Source: Nilaparvata lugens (Eukaryota; Arthropoda; Insecta; Hemiptera; Delphacidae). From it: a DNA stretch of 64,000 nucleotides. The translations under genes were made by a program, and so were the position numbers. Below the pieces are notes generated by a model, which was not told where the DNA came from, did not search any database, and saw only the letters and a program-made list of their open reading frames with translations. The DNA lies in NCBI RefSeq assembly GCF_014356525.2, contig NC_052511.1:48174182-48238181 (forward strand), read 5' to 3'. This document shows, in pieces, positions 28,674 through 35,087 of the stretch. Every line of letters begins with the position of its first letter. The stretch's first letter is position 1.

Positions 28674-31600
28674 AGTGTATGTAAGTCTGTGTACACGATA
28701 TCTCATCACCCAATCAACGGAAAGACTTGAAATTTCGGAACCTAAGGTCCGTACAATATAAGGATCCGACACGAACAATTTCGATCCAATGCAATTCAAG
28801 ATGGCGGATGAAATGGTGAAAATGTTGTCAAAAACAGGGTTTTTCGCGATTTTCTCGAAAACGGCTCCAACGATTTTGATCAAATTTATACCTAAAATAG
28901 TCATTGATAAGCTCTACCAACTGCCACAAGTCCCATATCTGTAAAAATTTCAGGAGCTCCGCCCCATCTATGCAAAGTTTGATTTTAGATTCCCAATTAT
29001 CAGGCTTTAAATACAATTTGAACAAAAAATTCCAAGTGGAGAAGATTGAGCATGGAAATCTCTTCAATTAATGTTCAGTAACATTTTCACCTAAAATTGA
29101 AAATAAGCTCGAAATTCGAGAAAATGTTATTATTACAATTATAAACTGTTGGCAACTGTTGATTCTATTAAATCATTCACTATGAAGAGATAGCAAACTT
29201 CGTGTGTCTCCAGCCTTATTGTCCTGTCACCAGCTGGCTTGGATCTTTGAATAGTAGACTTGAGATGCGCGGGAACACTAGCGTCAGGTGATAAATTTTC
29301 ATAACGGCAAGGAAAGTTGTGTGAGTGCGCCACACCAGATTTTTAAAATCTTTTTCACCAATTATTTATTAGATTGTAGGCCTACACTGCGACGTTGCAA
29401 TATCGTAGACCGGGGCCTTGTATTAGAGGTGGCTATGATTTCTATAGTAAGGTCCACGTTATAAGAGCTGTGTTTGATGAAGCAATGGTATAGCGCTATC
29501 TCTTTCTCGCTTTGCTCTGAGAATGCCAGATCGTCAATTAACAATGTAGAATTAATATTTAACCAACAAAATATTTCATCTTAGTATGAAATTATTGAAA
29601 AATATAATTTCTTGCTTGATAAAATATAATTGACTAGTAGTTCTGTGAACGAACAGTAGACCTCGCGCTCAGTAAGTCACATTGACCTGTTGTTATGTTT
29701 TCTCAGAAATTAATAAATAATTTATCAATTTAAATTGTCTAGAAGAAATCCTAAATAATAATACATAGAGCTTTCTGTCCTATCGTACCGTGACGTGTCG
29801 TCCCGGAATGTGAGTGTGAGCGCTGTTATCAGGTCTGGCTGCCGTCGATACGCCAATCCAATCAACCCATCAGAGAACATTGATTTCTGTGTTGTCGTTT
29901 AGGCGAAAAATCGATGTGATGAAATTAACAAAATAAACTACCATAATGCTGATTTCCAACAAACTTCATTTCTCACTTTTCATGATTTTAGAAATCAATT
30001 TCTTTTTAATCATCAGATTAAAAAGGAAAAATGTAAAAAAAAATGTTTTCTATCAATAACTCCAAACTCCAAACTTGAATCATGGCCTCAGATTATGGAA
30101 AGACAAAGTTGATAGACAACTGTCTACTAATGTTGATGGAAAGATACATTTTCAAAATGTTCTATGTTTTTGAACGGGTAGTATTATAGTCCAATAGACA
30201 GCTGATTTATGATGAATGATTCTATAGTCTGATTTTTACAGTAATATTGGTGTTCGAAGGAAACTCCTTTTCCTTTTGTATTATCCTTAAAATGCAAAAT
30301 TAAAAAAAAACCTTATGTATACGTCGTCGCGAAATTCAAAAAGGAACAGATGTCAAATTTCATAAAAATCTATTTCTTCGTTTTGCTGTAAATGCGCAAC
30401 ATATAAAAACATATAAAGAGTAATGCAAAACCGTCGACTTGAATCTTAGACCTCACTTCGCTCGGTCAACAACATTCCAGTGTTTCATCATCATTTTTCA
30501 TGTTTATGTCATTACGTCATCATGTTTATTTAAACTTTATATAATTAAATTTTTTCTCGTTACAGGATGCTTGAGGATTCTCTGGACGTGAAATCGGAGT
30601 TCTTCAAAAATAACGAGGGAAATACTCTGATTGGAGCACTGGTTCGCAGAAAAACAAATTCGGAGACCATGCTGAACTTTTTCTATAAGAATGCGGAGGA
30701 AATTTCTGCTCTGTAAGTTTGAAACTATCGTATATTCTACTTCAAAACATTTCATTTTAATTCTCTTGATTTTTAATGGTCATCGTTTCCAGGTCATTAC
30801 AATTTTCATCCTGGAGTGATTTTTAGTTTATCATCATGCAGCTTTTTAAGTTTTTAGTTTCCCTCAGTTTATTATTAATTTATCATTCATTACAATAAGT
30901 ACATGATCGAAACTATAGAGAGAGAAAAATAAGGTAACCTTCTGCTATTCCTTTCCCAAACTCAGTCAGATAACATGTAACACATAGTCCGAGATAGTTC
31001 AAGTCTTGTAGTTCTTCAATATTCACAAAATTTTCAGCACTCAAATATTTTCAGAAAGTGGATTTTCAAATTTAGTTGCTTCAAAACTGAACATATTTAT
31101 CAGCTTTTAATCATTCACTTAATTGAATGGAAACTCTTATCAAATTCATTTGAAAACAAAGAAATAATTGAGAACTTGACTTGAGGATTCAGAACAAATT
31201 TATTGGATTAAGTAGATAATAATTGAAAAGCCATGAATACTAAAAGCACCTCTGTTGAGGAATTGATTGATTACATGTCTTTATTAGGGCGGAGTTAGGA
31301 CTCCTGGTCCTCTCTGCCACACAACCCTATGAATAAGATACTATATCACCACAGTATCGTAGCTCTGAAATATTGGGCTATTCTTATTACCTGAGATATA
31401 GTGTGGTCCACGTTATAATGGCAGTGGAGAAAGATAGGAGAACAACGCTGCCGATCCTCACTGTCTAGTCAATGCCTTCTTGACGGTAGCTGATACAGGT
31501 TTATCAAAGTGATATTAACTGTTCATCCTCGTTTAAAATAATCAATTAAATTTTATTAAGCAAGAAATTATATTTTTCAAAAATTTCATAATCAATATGG

Positions 31601-33670
31601 AATATTTTGTGAATTAATTATCAATTCTACATTGTTGAAAGCCGATCTGGCAGCAGATCAAAGCGAGAGATAGAGCTATCCGCTTTGTTGAATGAGAGAC
31701 AAGGATAGCAATACCATTACTAATCAAACACTGCCATTATAACGTGGACTTCACTGTAGCCTAATGTATGAACTTCGCTATCCAAATCATCTCATTTTGT
31801 AACATATTCAGATTTTGATGATCACCTCAATATTTAATTATGATATTAGTTCAGAATCATGAAACTCCCTCGAAATATTTGTTTTACTCATCTTTATATC
31901 AATAATTATTTGCTCATTTCAGATATGGTCCTGAAGATTTACAGAACTATTTCATGTTTGCCACCCTGCATATGAATCCAATTCAGATTGATGAAGTAAG
32001 TATAATACATAAATTATATAATTCTCTTTTAATCCTCTATTAAATAATTGATTGGTATATTGCAGACAAGATTTGATACTTTCTAATACGACCAGTTGGT
32101 TTCTTCATACGTGATTTTACTTTACTCCCTGGCGTTACAGCCCATCCAGGGCCTTGGCCTCCTCTAGAATGCCTCTCTCCACTCCTCTCTGGAGTGATCC
32201 GTGGTCTAGTGGATAGAGTGCTTGCGTAGCAGCATAGAGATCCCGGGTTCAAACCCTCTCAATACCAAAAGTTTTTTAACCAGATCACTCCCGTGTTATC
32301 GGATGGGCACGTTAAAATGTCGGTCCCGGCTGAAGTATGACAGTCGTGAAGCCCATTGACAACTCAAATTATATATTCAGGCGGTGGGACCTTCCCGCAA
32401 GGGCCTCCCCACCTACAAAAGCCATACGAATTTACTTTACTTTTTCCACTCCTCTCTGTCGGCAGCCTTGCGTCTTCATCCACTACCTCCGTAAACAAAG
32501 CCGTAGTGCATTCTGATGACGTCAGCACAGGTAGAGCTCCTACACCAATAAAAATTTGTTGATTTCAGCTGATCTATATCAGCTAGTGCTTTTATTGGTG
32601 TAGGAGCCCTACCTGTGCTGACGTCACCAGAATGCACTATGGCTTTGTTTACGGAGGTAGTGCTCCATCCCCTAACGCCTATTTTCCGAAGATCATCTTC
32701 TACATCCTCCAGCCAGCGTTTTCGTGAACGTCCATTCAGCCATCCTACACCTGGGTTTTCTCTGGAGACTCTTTTAACGGCTCTTGAATCGCTCATTCTT
32801 CCTATTTCATACGTGATTGCGACACTCTTATACTCTTTTTTAATATCTCTCACAATAATTATGTTTTCCGTTACTTGATTGGCAACTTAATCATCTTTGC
32901 CTCACTCATTCTCACTCGTTTTCTCTCACCCTCTCTTTCTCTCAATGAAAATTCCCTCTCTCTCTCTCTCTCTCTCTCAATGAATTCTAAGTTGATGATT
33001 GATTCCCATTTATATTTTTCCCAGCTTCATCCATTCTTCATCCTCATTCAGCAACTTTTTCATTTTATTTCGGAATTTTCTCTAATTTTTTTCATCAATT
33101 TTCCAGCTCCACTCGTTCATGGAGGGCAAAATGAAACAGCTGAACCTGACCGGCATCAACAAAGTATTCTCAATCGAAAAGTACATCTCAACTATGAAAC
33201 AAACCGAAGTGAACACTTGGTACGCCAGCTACTACCACGATATCTACAGGTGGCTGCTACAAGAAAACGAAACACTCGAGACCGAATCGACAGTCGATAC
33301 TACCTTATCGACACGACCTATCGATACTAGCACACAACACATCGATAGCACAACAAGTATCGATACTACAAAAGTATCGACTCTCGATTATGTCACGGAA
33401 GACTATGAGTCGACTACTGACAACGGTATGAGCGGAGCTGGAGAGGGGGAGATTGATTATGATGATGATGATAACGAAGATGATGATGATGATGATAGTG
33501 AGGATGGTGGGGAAGAGAAAGAAGAAGAGAAACATGAGGAAGAATCGGATAAAGAAATAGACAGAGATGAAGTTGGTAAAGAAGGAGAATCGGCTTCTGC
33601 TAGTGGGTTGAGGAGTATGTTGAGAACAGTAATGTTGGTACCTATTCTATGTATTCTGGTTTTTAGTTAG
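3514..33670 (+). CDS. M1 zinc aminopeptidase (aminopeptidase N-like), 3' eleven exons, spliced
   Basis: Eleven GT/AG exons with compatible phases encode about 740 residues, from the catalytic core to the C-terminus of an M1 (gluzincin) aminopeptidase. Exons: 3514-3694, 14101-14260, 15367-15448, 18965-19142, 20377-20579, 21687-21964, 24609-24799, 27730-27897, 30566-30712, 31923-31995, 33107-33670. The family removes N-terminal residues from peptides; insect members are often GPI-anchored on the gut brush border, and the hydrophobic tail here fits that. HELAH followed 18 residues later by Glu gives the zinc ligands. The 5' part (signal peptide, GAMEN motif) must lie before the window. Introns are long (up to 10.4 kb) and full of transposons. 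The exon at 20377 has an extra nucleotide that breaks the frame; all other exons are open. This is one of the large insect APN family, and the exact paralogue cannot be named. Confidence 0.9.
3803..4081. mobile_element. Palindromic MITE with about 90-bp inverted termini
   Basis: The left arm GAAATTCCAATTAAATGCTG is mirrored at the right end by CAGCATTTAATTGGAATTTC. Arms include the phrase GACTTCTGCTACTGCA and its complement. The centre has a tRNA-box-B-like GGGTTCGGTTCCC on the minus strand (about 3940). Relatives occur at 60030-60150 and 61378-61600. Confidence 0.85.
4400..4512. mobile_element. Fragment of CTATAGTGAGG-type MITE
   Basis: The right end reads GCCTCACTATAG, after TACTGCCATTATAATGTTGG. 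Same family as 22383-22604, 29443-29640 and 31396-31759. Confidence 0.6.
4690..4865. repeat. Interspersed repeat, inverted relative of 13170-13370
   Basis: Matches 13170-13370 in reverse: phrases such as AACGGATCTCAAAAACGGCT and CTAGGTATCATCCTTGGG versus their complements there. Class unknown. Confidence 0.7.
5011..5840 (+). mobile_element. Nonautonomous element with internal AC microsatellite, copy 1
   Basis: Bounded by ACTTTCCTTGCC near 5034 and its complement GGCAAGGAAAGT near 5825. It contains an (AC)n run at 5652-5698 preceded by ACAGACGCACATACACTC. The same roughly 820-bp sequence recurs at 26200-26990 and, inverted, at 28484-29340. No coding capacity seen. Confidence 0.85.
5885..7800 (-). 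mobile_element. Broken non-LTR retrotransposon (LINE) with reverse transcriptase remnants
   Basis: Minus-strand fragments of ORF2 follow each other in order. 7790-7587 encodes a pre-RT linker ([13 protein letters not shown], then HAPYVTRRI). 7600-7211 holds RT motifs [12 protein letters not shown] and [13 protein letters not shown]. About 7250-6950 holds the YADD catalytic box in a shifted frame. 6948-6364 is the C-terminal part ending in ETVRP. Several frameshifts and a deletion between linker and RT show it is dead. The 3' UTR at 5885-6050 recurs in truncated copies. The clade is uncertain (CR1/I-like by motif style). Confidence 0.88.
7795..8081. repeat. Purine-rich GAGTGA/GAGAGA low-complexity tract
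   Basis: Imperfect repeats of GAGTGAGAGAGA with larger internal duplications (GAGAGTTTGTTGAGGGAGT occurs repeatedly). It truncates the LINE at its 5' side. Similar tracts lie at 8395-8515 and 9836-10165. Confidence 0.85.
8082..8395 (-). mobile_element. 5'-truncated LINE 3' end with AATC tail
   Basis: Starts with GATTGATTGATTGAGTACTT (the element's 3' tail read in reverse) and ends with TTCCCACTAACTCTCTACC, matching the 3' UTR of the 5885 element. Only the 3' end is present, as expected from incomplete target-primed reverse transcription. Confidence 0.8.
8515..8800 (-). mobile_element. Diverged LINE 3'-end copy
   Basis: GATTAGATTGGATTTCTTTA followed by ATGTTACAATATTTACTGAC and later GGCGGTGTTTC resembles the 8082 copy but is clearly older. 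Confidence 0.6.
9070..9360 (-). mobile_element. 5'-truncated LINE 3' end with AATC tail
   Basis: TGATTGATTGATTGAGTACT and later AAATTGGCGGAGCTTTGGAC and CTAACTCTCTACCGAAACG match the copies at 5885 and 8082. Confidence 0.8.
9716..9838. repeat. ATT trinucleotide microsatellite
   Basis: About 120 bp of ATT repeats with a few interruptions. Confidence 0.97.
9836..10165. repeat. Purine-rich GAGTGA/GAGAGA tract
   Basis: Same type as 7795-8081; shares the phrases GAGAGAGTTTGTTGAGG and GTGAAAGGGTGATTGAGTAA with it. Confidence 0.85.
10166..11495. other. Intron sequence, no gene recognised
   Basis: AT-rich. Three copies of GATAGCATGCCA occur at about 11218-11296. An imperfect inverted repeat around 11375-11465 has GGCTCGAAATCGG-type arms. 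Confidence 0.5.
11496..11572. repeat. AT dinucleotide tract
   Basis: Nearly pure ATAT interrupted by TTATAT. Confidence 0.95.
12510..13390. mobile_element. Interspersed repeat with a MITE inserted; relative at 60200-60640
   Basis: CGGGGCACCGAGCTTCGCTC, then AACAGAACACAATTCTTTA and AGAATGATATACCATGTCAT, are shared with 60200-60640. The 12626-12790 MITE interrupts it. The right part (13170-13370) ends in CAGAAATTGCTCGCTTAATA and recurs inverted at 4690-4865. Class unknown. Confidence 0.75.
12626..12790. mobile_element. Mariner-type MITE, family 1
   Basis: Near-perfect palindrome of 165 bp flanked by TA on both sides. Termini AAGTGCGTACAGAT and ATCTGTACGCACCT. The same element is at 24001-24167. 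The paralogous sequence at 60.28 kb (GGACTAACAGGCACAGCC) is the empty site with a single TA. Confidence 0.9.
13473..13974. mobile_element. MITE interrupted by a second MITE
   Basis: Outer ends read CAGTTGCACAAAAGTCGGTT and AACCGGCTTTTGTGGAAACG. The internal palindrome is around CAATCAGAGAAG and CTTCTCTGATTG. An inner element (about 13623-13937) with ends AGACACACTGGGGTGTT and ACACCCCAGTGTGTCT sits inside it. Confidence 0.8.
14101..14260 (+). CDS. Aminopeptidase N-like exon (post-catalytic segment)
   Basis: The exon follows a GTGTGTAG acceptor and ends before GTGAGG. It starts in phase 0 with [11 protein letters not shown] and ends with [10 protein letters not shown], leaving one nucleotide for the next exon. 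The Trp-x-x-x-Asp-x-Phe pattern and the FD-x-(I/V)SY-x-KG motif are typical of the M1 region between the zinc site and the second half of the catalytic domain, including the conserved Tyr. The 10.4-kb intron before it contains LINE fragments and MITEs. Confidence 0.92.
14261..15366. other. Intron, no element recognised
   Basis: Contains degenerate GTAGCAAG/GTAGTTCAAAT repetition at about 14330-14470; otherwise featureless AT-rich sequence. Confidence 0.5.
15367..15448 (+). CDS. Aminopeptidase N-like short exon
   Basis: The exon follows TTTCAG and precedes GTGAGC. Two nucleotides complete the Gly codon begun in the previous exon. It then encodes [20 protein letters not shown] and the start of DYLQQ, ending with two nucleotides of the next codon. 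This is the conserved KGG(A/S)x(V/L)xRM helix of M1 aminopeptidases. Both phases agree with the neighbouring exons. Confidence 0.9.
15449..17216. other. Intron, no gene recognised
   Basis: AT-rich. A retroelement-like 3' tail (TGAATAAAATGATTGATTGA) at about 16555-16575. Nothing else identified. Confidence 0.45.
17225..18337. mobile_element. hAT-type nonautonomous element with 8-bp target duplication
   Basis: Terminal inverted repeats TAGGGATGTCAATCCCGGGA and TCCCGGGATTGACATCCCTA bound 1113 bp. The flanks repeat CTTGCAAA exactly (17217-17224 and 18338-18345). Extra CCCGGGATT motifs lie inside both ends as subterminal repeats. No transposase frame is visible. 8-bp duplications are typical of hAT elements. 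Confidence 0.92.
18390..18625 (+). pseudogene. Two decayed partial copies of the aminopeptidase 18965 exon junction
   Basis: At about 18400-18462 and 18555-18624 the sequence repeats the start of the 18965 exon (CAGCCTGA, then GTCTGTAACAGAAG and GACCTGTGGGA in the second copy). The preceding intron end is repeated too (CACTTTGTTTCAGGTGATTC near 18510). The second copy keeps an acceptor-like AACAG but has an in-frame TAG; the first is frameshifted. Neither has a donor. They look like two extra tandem units of about 155 bp that captured the acceptor and the first 70 nt of the exon. Confidence 0.8.
18658..18895. mobile_element. Mariner-type MITE, family 2
   Basis: 238 bp flanked by TA (18656-18657, 18896-18897). 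Ends AAGCTGCGTACACATATTCG and AGTCTGTACGCACCT. GC-rich interior. It is the inverted relative of 28050-28298 and lies between the dead exon copies and the functional 18965 exon. Confidence 0.9.
18965..19142 (+). CDS. Aminopeptidase N-like exon (DDLW segment)
   Basis: The exon follows TTTACAG and ends before GTGACA, in phase 0. It encodes [14 protein letters not shown] and then [19 protein letters not shown], matching the M1 pattern A-x-x-x-DLW and W-x-x-x-GFP-x-(L/V)-x-V that joins the catalytic and beta-sandwich domains. Just upstream are two decayed partial copies of the same intron-exon junction (18390-18465 and 18510-18625), and a TA-flanked MITE separates them from this functional exon. 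Confidence 0.93.
19440..20172. mobile_element. Composite of CTATAGTGAGG-family MITE pieces
   Basis: The arms CATCTATAGACGGTAGCTGA (19502) and CAGCTACCGTCTATGGACGG (about 19916) form a large inverted repeat. The right end is TGCCATTATAACGTAGACATCACTATA. CGAAACCGGTCTTTCTAAG at 20007 recurs near 4200 and 58890. Confidence 0.7.
20377..20579 (+). CDS. Aminopeptidase N-like exon with apparent +1 frameshift
   Basis: The exon follows GTTTCAG and ends before GTGATT. It begins in phase 0 with [20 protein letters not shown] and WIPLSYTTS, the expected strand RF-x-(L/M) and W-x-(I/V)PL motifs of the M1 beta domain. After NLPS (about 20523) this frame runs into stop codons at 20545. The frame shifted by one nucleotide reads [19 protein letters not shown] and joins perfectly to the next exon's FYRVSYD. 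The exon is 203 nt where 202 fits the phases. Either one base was inserted between about 20500 and 20525, or the assembly is wrong there. Confidence 0.88.
20580..21686. other. Intron, mostly unrecognised
   Basis: About 21566-21620 carries the repeated phrase GAGGTCTACTGTTCACAGAA, also at about 39710 and, reversed, 29640. Nothing else identified. Confidence 0.5.
21687..21964 (+). CDS. Aminopeptidase N-like exon (FYRVSYD)
   Basis: The exon follows CATTGCAG and precedes GTGAGT. Two nucleotides complete a Gly codon, then [18 protein letters not shown] and 74 further codons follow, ending in Arg. It contains the G(Y/F)YRV-x-YD motif and the [13 protein letters not shown] motif that opens the helical ERAP1_C-like domain. 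It ends in phase 0. Confidence 0.94.
22383..22604. mobile_element. CTATAGTGAGGTCCACG MITE
   Basis: Ends CTATAGTGAGGTCCACGTTA and TAACGTGGACCTCACTATAG form a perfect 20-bp terminal inverted repeat. The interior includes AAGCCGGTGGTACTACCG. Confidence 0.92.
22620..24560. repeat. Pyrimidine-rich low-complexity intron tract (CTT/CCT), interrupted
   Basis: Long stretches of C/T-only sequence occur at 22620-23070, 23690-23930 and 24240-24540. At 24290-24430 there is a 9-bp tandem repeat TTCTCCTCC with about 15 units. The tract leads into the acceptor of the 24609 exon. A non-repetitive 600-bp stretch (23071-23690) and a MITE (24001) lie within. Confidence 0.92.
24001..24167. mobile_element. Mariner-type MITE, family 1
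   Basis: Near-perfect palindrome flanked by TA, with ends AAGGTGCGTACAGATTTACG and CGTATATCCGTACGCACCTT. Same family as 12626-12790. Confidence 0.9.
24609..24799 (+). CDS. Aminopeptidase N-like exon (ERAP1_C-like domain)
   Basis: The exon follows GTTTGCAG and ends before GTGAGT with two nucleotides of a Gln codon. It encodes [19 protein letters not shown], then [19 protein letters not shown], part of the superhelical C-terminal domain of M1 enzymes. The intron upstream holds nearly 2 kb of strand-asymmetric pyrimidine sequence. Immediately downstream is a 172-bp triplication. Confidence 0.93.
24825..25345. repeat. 172-bp tandem triplication
   Basis: CAGACTCAGTCGATGCAGTC recurs at 24947, 25119 and 25291 (one change), exactly 172 bp apart. 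Each unit ends GTGCTTTCAGAGAGGAAACT. A diverged fourth partial unit lies at 25495-25620. The array begins about 25 bp after the aminopeptidase exon donor. Confidence 0.93.
25982..26140. mobile_element. Fragment of TATAGGGCGTTTATG MITE
   Basis: TATAGGGCGTTTATGTTCCG and GTGACGCTGGTAGTC match 27440-27710, 51173-51468 and 62025-62200. Truncated on the right by an unrelated junction. Confidence 0.7.
26200..26990 (+). mobile_element. Element with internal AC microsatellite, copy 2
   Basis: Same sequence order as 5011-5840, including an (AC)n run at 26815-26853 and the closing GGCAAGGAAAGT. The left terminus is missing. Confidence 0.85.
26995..27345. mobile_element. CGTCGACTTGAATC interspersed repeat
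   Basis: Runs from ATACAGCAATAGACTGGCTT to CGACTTGAATCTTAGACCTC and CGCTCGGTCAAT. Relatives at 30185-30475 and, inverted, 37665-38235 and 39345-39670. Class not determined. Confidence 0.8.
27430..27712. mobile_element. TATAGGGCGTTTATG MITE
   Basis: Contains GCCATGGTATAGGGCGTTTA at left and ACCATGGGATATCTTCTTAT at right with complementary interior segments (CTCAAGCCGAT / ATCGGCTTGAG). It ends about 20 bp before the exon at 27730. Confidence 0.75.
27730..27897 (+). CDS. Aminopeptidase N-like exon
   Basis: The acceptor is TTTAG and the donor GTGAGT. One nucleotide completes Gln, then [29 protein letters not shown] and [11 protein letters not shown] follow, and it ends with two nucleotides of Gln. 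The IP-x-(D/N)-x-(R)-x-x-(V/L)-x-C-x-(A/G)(V/I) and L-x-A(L/M)-x-C-x-x-(D) patterns are standard for the M1 C-terminal domain. Confidence 0.93.
28050..28298. mobile_element. Mariner-type MITE, family 2
   Basis: 249 bp flanked by TA (28048-28049 and 28299-28300). Ends AAGGTGCGTACAGACTGTCG and TGTGTACGCAGCT. Inverted relative of 18658-18895. Confidence 0.9.
28484..29340 (-). mobile_element. Element with internal GT microsatellite, copy 3 (inverted)
   Basis: Reverse orientation of 5011-5840: begins CTTTCCTTGCCCTATTACC, holds (GT)n at 28611-28670 and closes with GGCAAGGAAAGTTGTGTGAG. Confidence 0.88.
29443..29640. mobile_element. CTATAGTGAGG-family MITE, partial
   Basis: CTATAGTAAGGTCCACGTTA at the left. 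The interior GCGCTATCTCTTTCTCGCTT is also found at 19710. The right terminus is missing. Confidence 0.7.
29640..30475. mobile_element. Composite interspersed repeat; inverted relative at 37665-38510
   Basis: Phrases GACGTGTCGTCCCGGAATGT, CAGGTCTGGCTGCCGTC and GAACGGGTAGTATTATAGTC recur in reverse at 38225-38430. The right end is CGACTTGAATCTTAGACCTC with CGCTCGGTCAAC. Confidence 0.75.
30566..30712 (+). CDS. Aminopeptidase N-like exon
   Basis: The exon follows CGTTACAG and precedes GTAAGT. It encodes [19 protein letters not shown], then a segment on to [12 protein letters not shown], helical-repeat sequence of the M1 C-terminal domain. Its starting phase (1 nt) and final phase (2 nt left over) match the flanking exons. 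Confidence 0.9.
31396..31759. mobile_element. CTATAGTGAGG-family MITE, long form
   Basis: Left ATAGTGTGGTCCACGTTATA, right TATAACGTGGACTTCACTGT. The interior matches 19440-19700 (GACGGTAGCTGATACA, GTTCATCCTCGTTTAAAATA). Confidence 0.85.
31923..31995 (+). CDS. Aminopeptidase N-like short penultimate exon
   Basis: The exon follows ATTTCAG and precedes GTAAGT. One nucleotide completes Leu, then 24 codons beginning [19 protein letters not shown] end in phase 0. The position and phases fit the transition into the last helices of the M1 C-terminal domain. On its own it would be too short to recognise. Confidence 0.85.
32191..32445 (+). mobile_element. tRNA-derived SINE with 12-bp target duplication
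   Basis: The 5' end has polymerase III boxes: A-box TGGTCTAGTGGATAGAGTG (32202-32220) and B-box GGTTCAAACCC (32246-32256). The body includes GGCGGTGGGACCTTCCCGC and the 3' tail is TTTACTTTACTTTT. The flanks repeat CCACTCCTCTCT exactly (32179-32190 and 32446-32457). A second, 5'-truncated copy is at 35088-35238. Confidence 0.92.
32480..32660. mobile_element. Palindromic MITE inside the RTE remnant
   Basis: Ends CACTACCTCCGTAAACAAAG and CTTTGTTTACGGAGGTAGTG. Arms are about 75 bp (GACGTCAGCACAGGTAG and CTACCTGTGCTGACGTC). The flanks CTTCATC and CTCCATC suggest an imperfect 7-8-bp duplication. Confidence 0.88.
33107..33670 (+). CDS. Aminopeptidase N-like terminal exon with stalk and GPI-type tail
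   Basis: The exon follows TTTTCCAG and ends at TAG after 187 codons. Residues 1-65 complete the helical domain ([14 protein letters not shown], then [17 protein letters not shown]). Residues about 66-105 are Thr/Ser-rich (for example [15 protein letters not shown]) and look like an O-glycosylated stalk. About 50 strongly acidic residues follow, with Asp runs encoded by GAT repeats. The end is a small-residue stretch SASASG and the hydrophobic tail [12 protein letters not shown], consistent with GPI-anchor addition. The stalk codons repeat an ATCGATA-like octamer. The first AATAAA downstream is at 33966. Confidence 0.9.
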   Translation, partial: LHSFMEGKMKQLNLTGINKVFSIEKYISTMKQTEVNTWYASYYHDIYRWLLQENETLETESTVDTTLSTRPIDTSTQHIDSTTSIDTTKVSTLDYVTEDYESTTDNGMSGAGEGEIDYDDDDNEDDDDDDSEDGGEEKEEEKHEEESDKEIDRDEVGKEGESASASGLRSMLRTVMLVPILCILVFS

Positions 33671-35087
33671 TTGTAGCCTGGTTGTTTTTGTTCAATTTTT
33701 AAAAATATATCATTGAATGTGTTAAATGATTTTCATTGGTCATTTGTTGTCCCCAGGGGCGCCATTTAGGGGAGGCAGGGGGGCCTAGACCCCCCCTCCA
33801 AGGATCATATCAGATAAATATAATGAAAATTCGGGTCTATCTACACGAATCCTTAGAATCTCATACTTATTTTAATTCTTTTTTTAAACAGCAGTAGTAT
33901 AATTCCTTCCACAGTATCAACAATGTAGCGAAATTGCCTTGAAAGTAGGGCTATGGGTATAGATTAATAAAGAATATATTTTTCTCTGTGGTATAGTTGA
34001 AGCTTGAATATATATAGAATGGGTACAGTTATTGATCAGGGCACAATAAGTTAGTGATTGCATAAATTTCAACGTGAGAATTAACAAGTTGCAAGATGTC
34101 ACAGTGAAAGCAAAATAAAGGGCACAATCAGACAATCAAAAATGTATGTACAGAGTTGGTGGGAATTATGGGAGCAGCTTAAGGCTGTTCAGTACACTCT
34201 TTTTTACTATTTAAATTGGATCATCTTTTTCATTATAATTGTTAAGATCATTATAAGAGTGAGAAATAGTGACAACTGAAATTTTTAAGTGGTCTAATAA
34301 GCGAGTTATAGGTTGTGGAAGTGCTAACTTACCAGATTCCGTTTTCTTTCCAGATCCTAAACTATTTCGACTATATTATTAGAACTTCCCTTATTAATTC
34401 AAAAAATGTTTCGTTCCAAACTAAAACATTTTATTCCCCATATCGTTCACAGATAAAAAAGTAACATTTTTTGTAAATTCGATAACTTGTTCATTTTGGC
34501 ATTAATCGCGGAAAAACGCATATTAGGACAAAGCCAATGATATTCTGAATGTATTAAAAAAAAATAAATAGGATTTGTTGAATATAGTAATAATTTATGT
34601 TAAAGCCTATGTGTATAGTAGACTATTAATTGAGAAATTGAAAATTATGCAAATATGGTTGTCTGAAATTATATTTTAGCCAATTTTTCAACCTTGAACA
34701 AATGACAAAGCCGATTATTGTAATTCGTTCACTGAATAGCCAATTAGATCATCTTTATACCCACCGGTATTTTATTCTATCCACCAGAAACAATAAATTA
34801 TTGTAATGTGTAAGTTAATTCAGTCAAACTGAACAGTTGAATTGAATTTCGAATATATTTTTTAGCATGTAGGCTATCCTATATTAATAAATTGGAATTG
34901 AAAATAGATTTATTATAATTCATGGTCTTCCAAGTGGATATTTATGGTACTGTACTTAGATAAGTTTGGGAAGTAATGTGAGATTGAAATAAATATAAAT
35001 TAGAAATGAAGAAATGTAAATAAATATATTTTGAATGTTGTTTGTGTATTTCCTTCATTACACCACAATACTTCACAATATCGGATT
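33671..35087. other. Intergenic AT-rich sequence after the aminopeptidase
   Basis: No gene seen. Includes CAGGGGCGCCATTTAGGGG at about 33757, which resembles a hAT-type terminus without a visible partner. Confidence 0.45.

Larger units (their letters stand above)
32100..32850 (-). mobile_element. RTE-like LINE C-terminal remnant carrying a SINE and a MITE
   Basis: Read on the minus strand: [20 protein letters not shown] (about 32775-32660) and, beyond two insertions, [15 protein letters not shown] (about 32180-32140). This is the typical C-terminus of RTE-type reverse transcriptase proteins, followed by an AGTAAAGTAAA tail near 32120. A palindromic MITE (32480-32660) and a SINE (32191-32445) split it. 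Confidence 0.75.

Noticed and set aside
32191..32262. A functional tRNA gene
   Set aside because: A and B boxes are present but the flanks do not form an acceptor stem; the segment is the head of a SINE with a target duplication.
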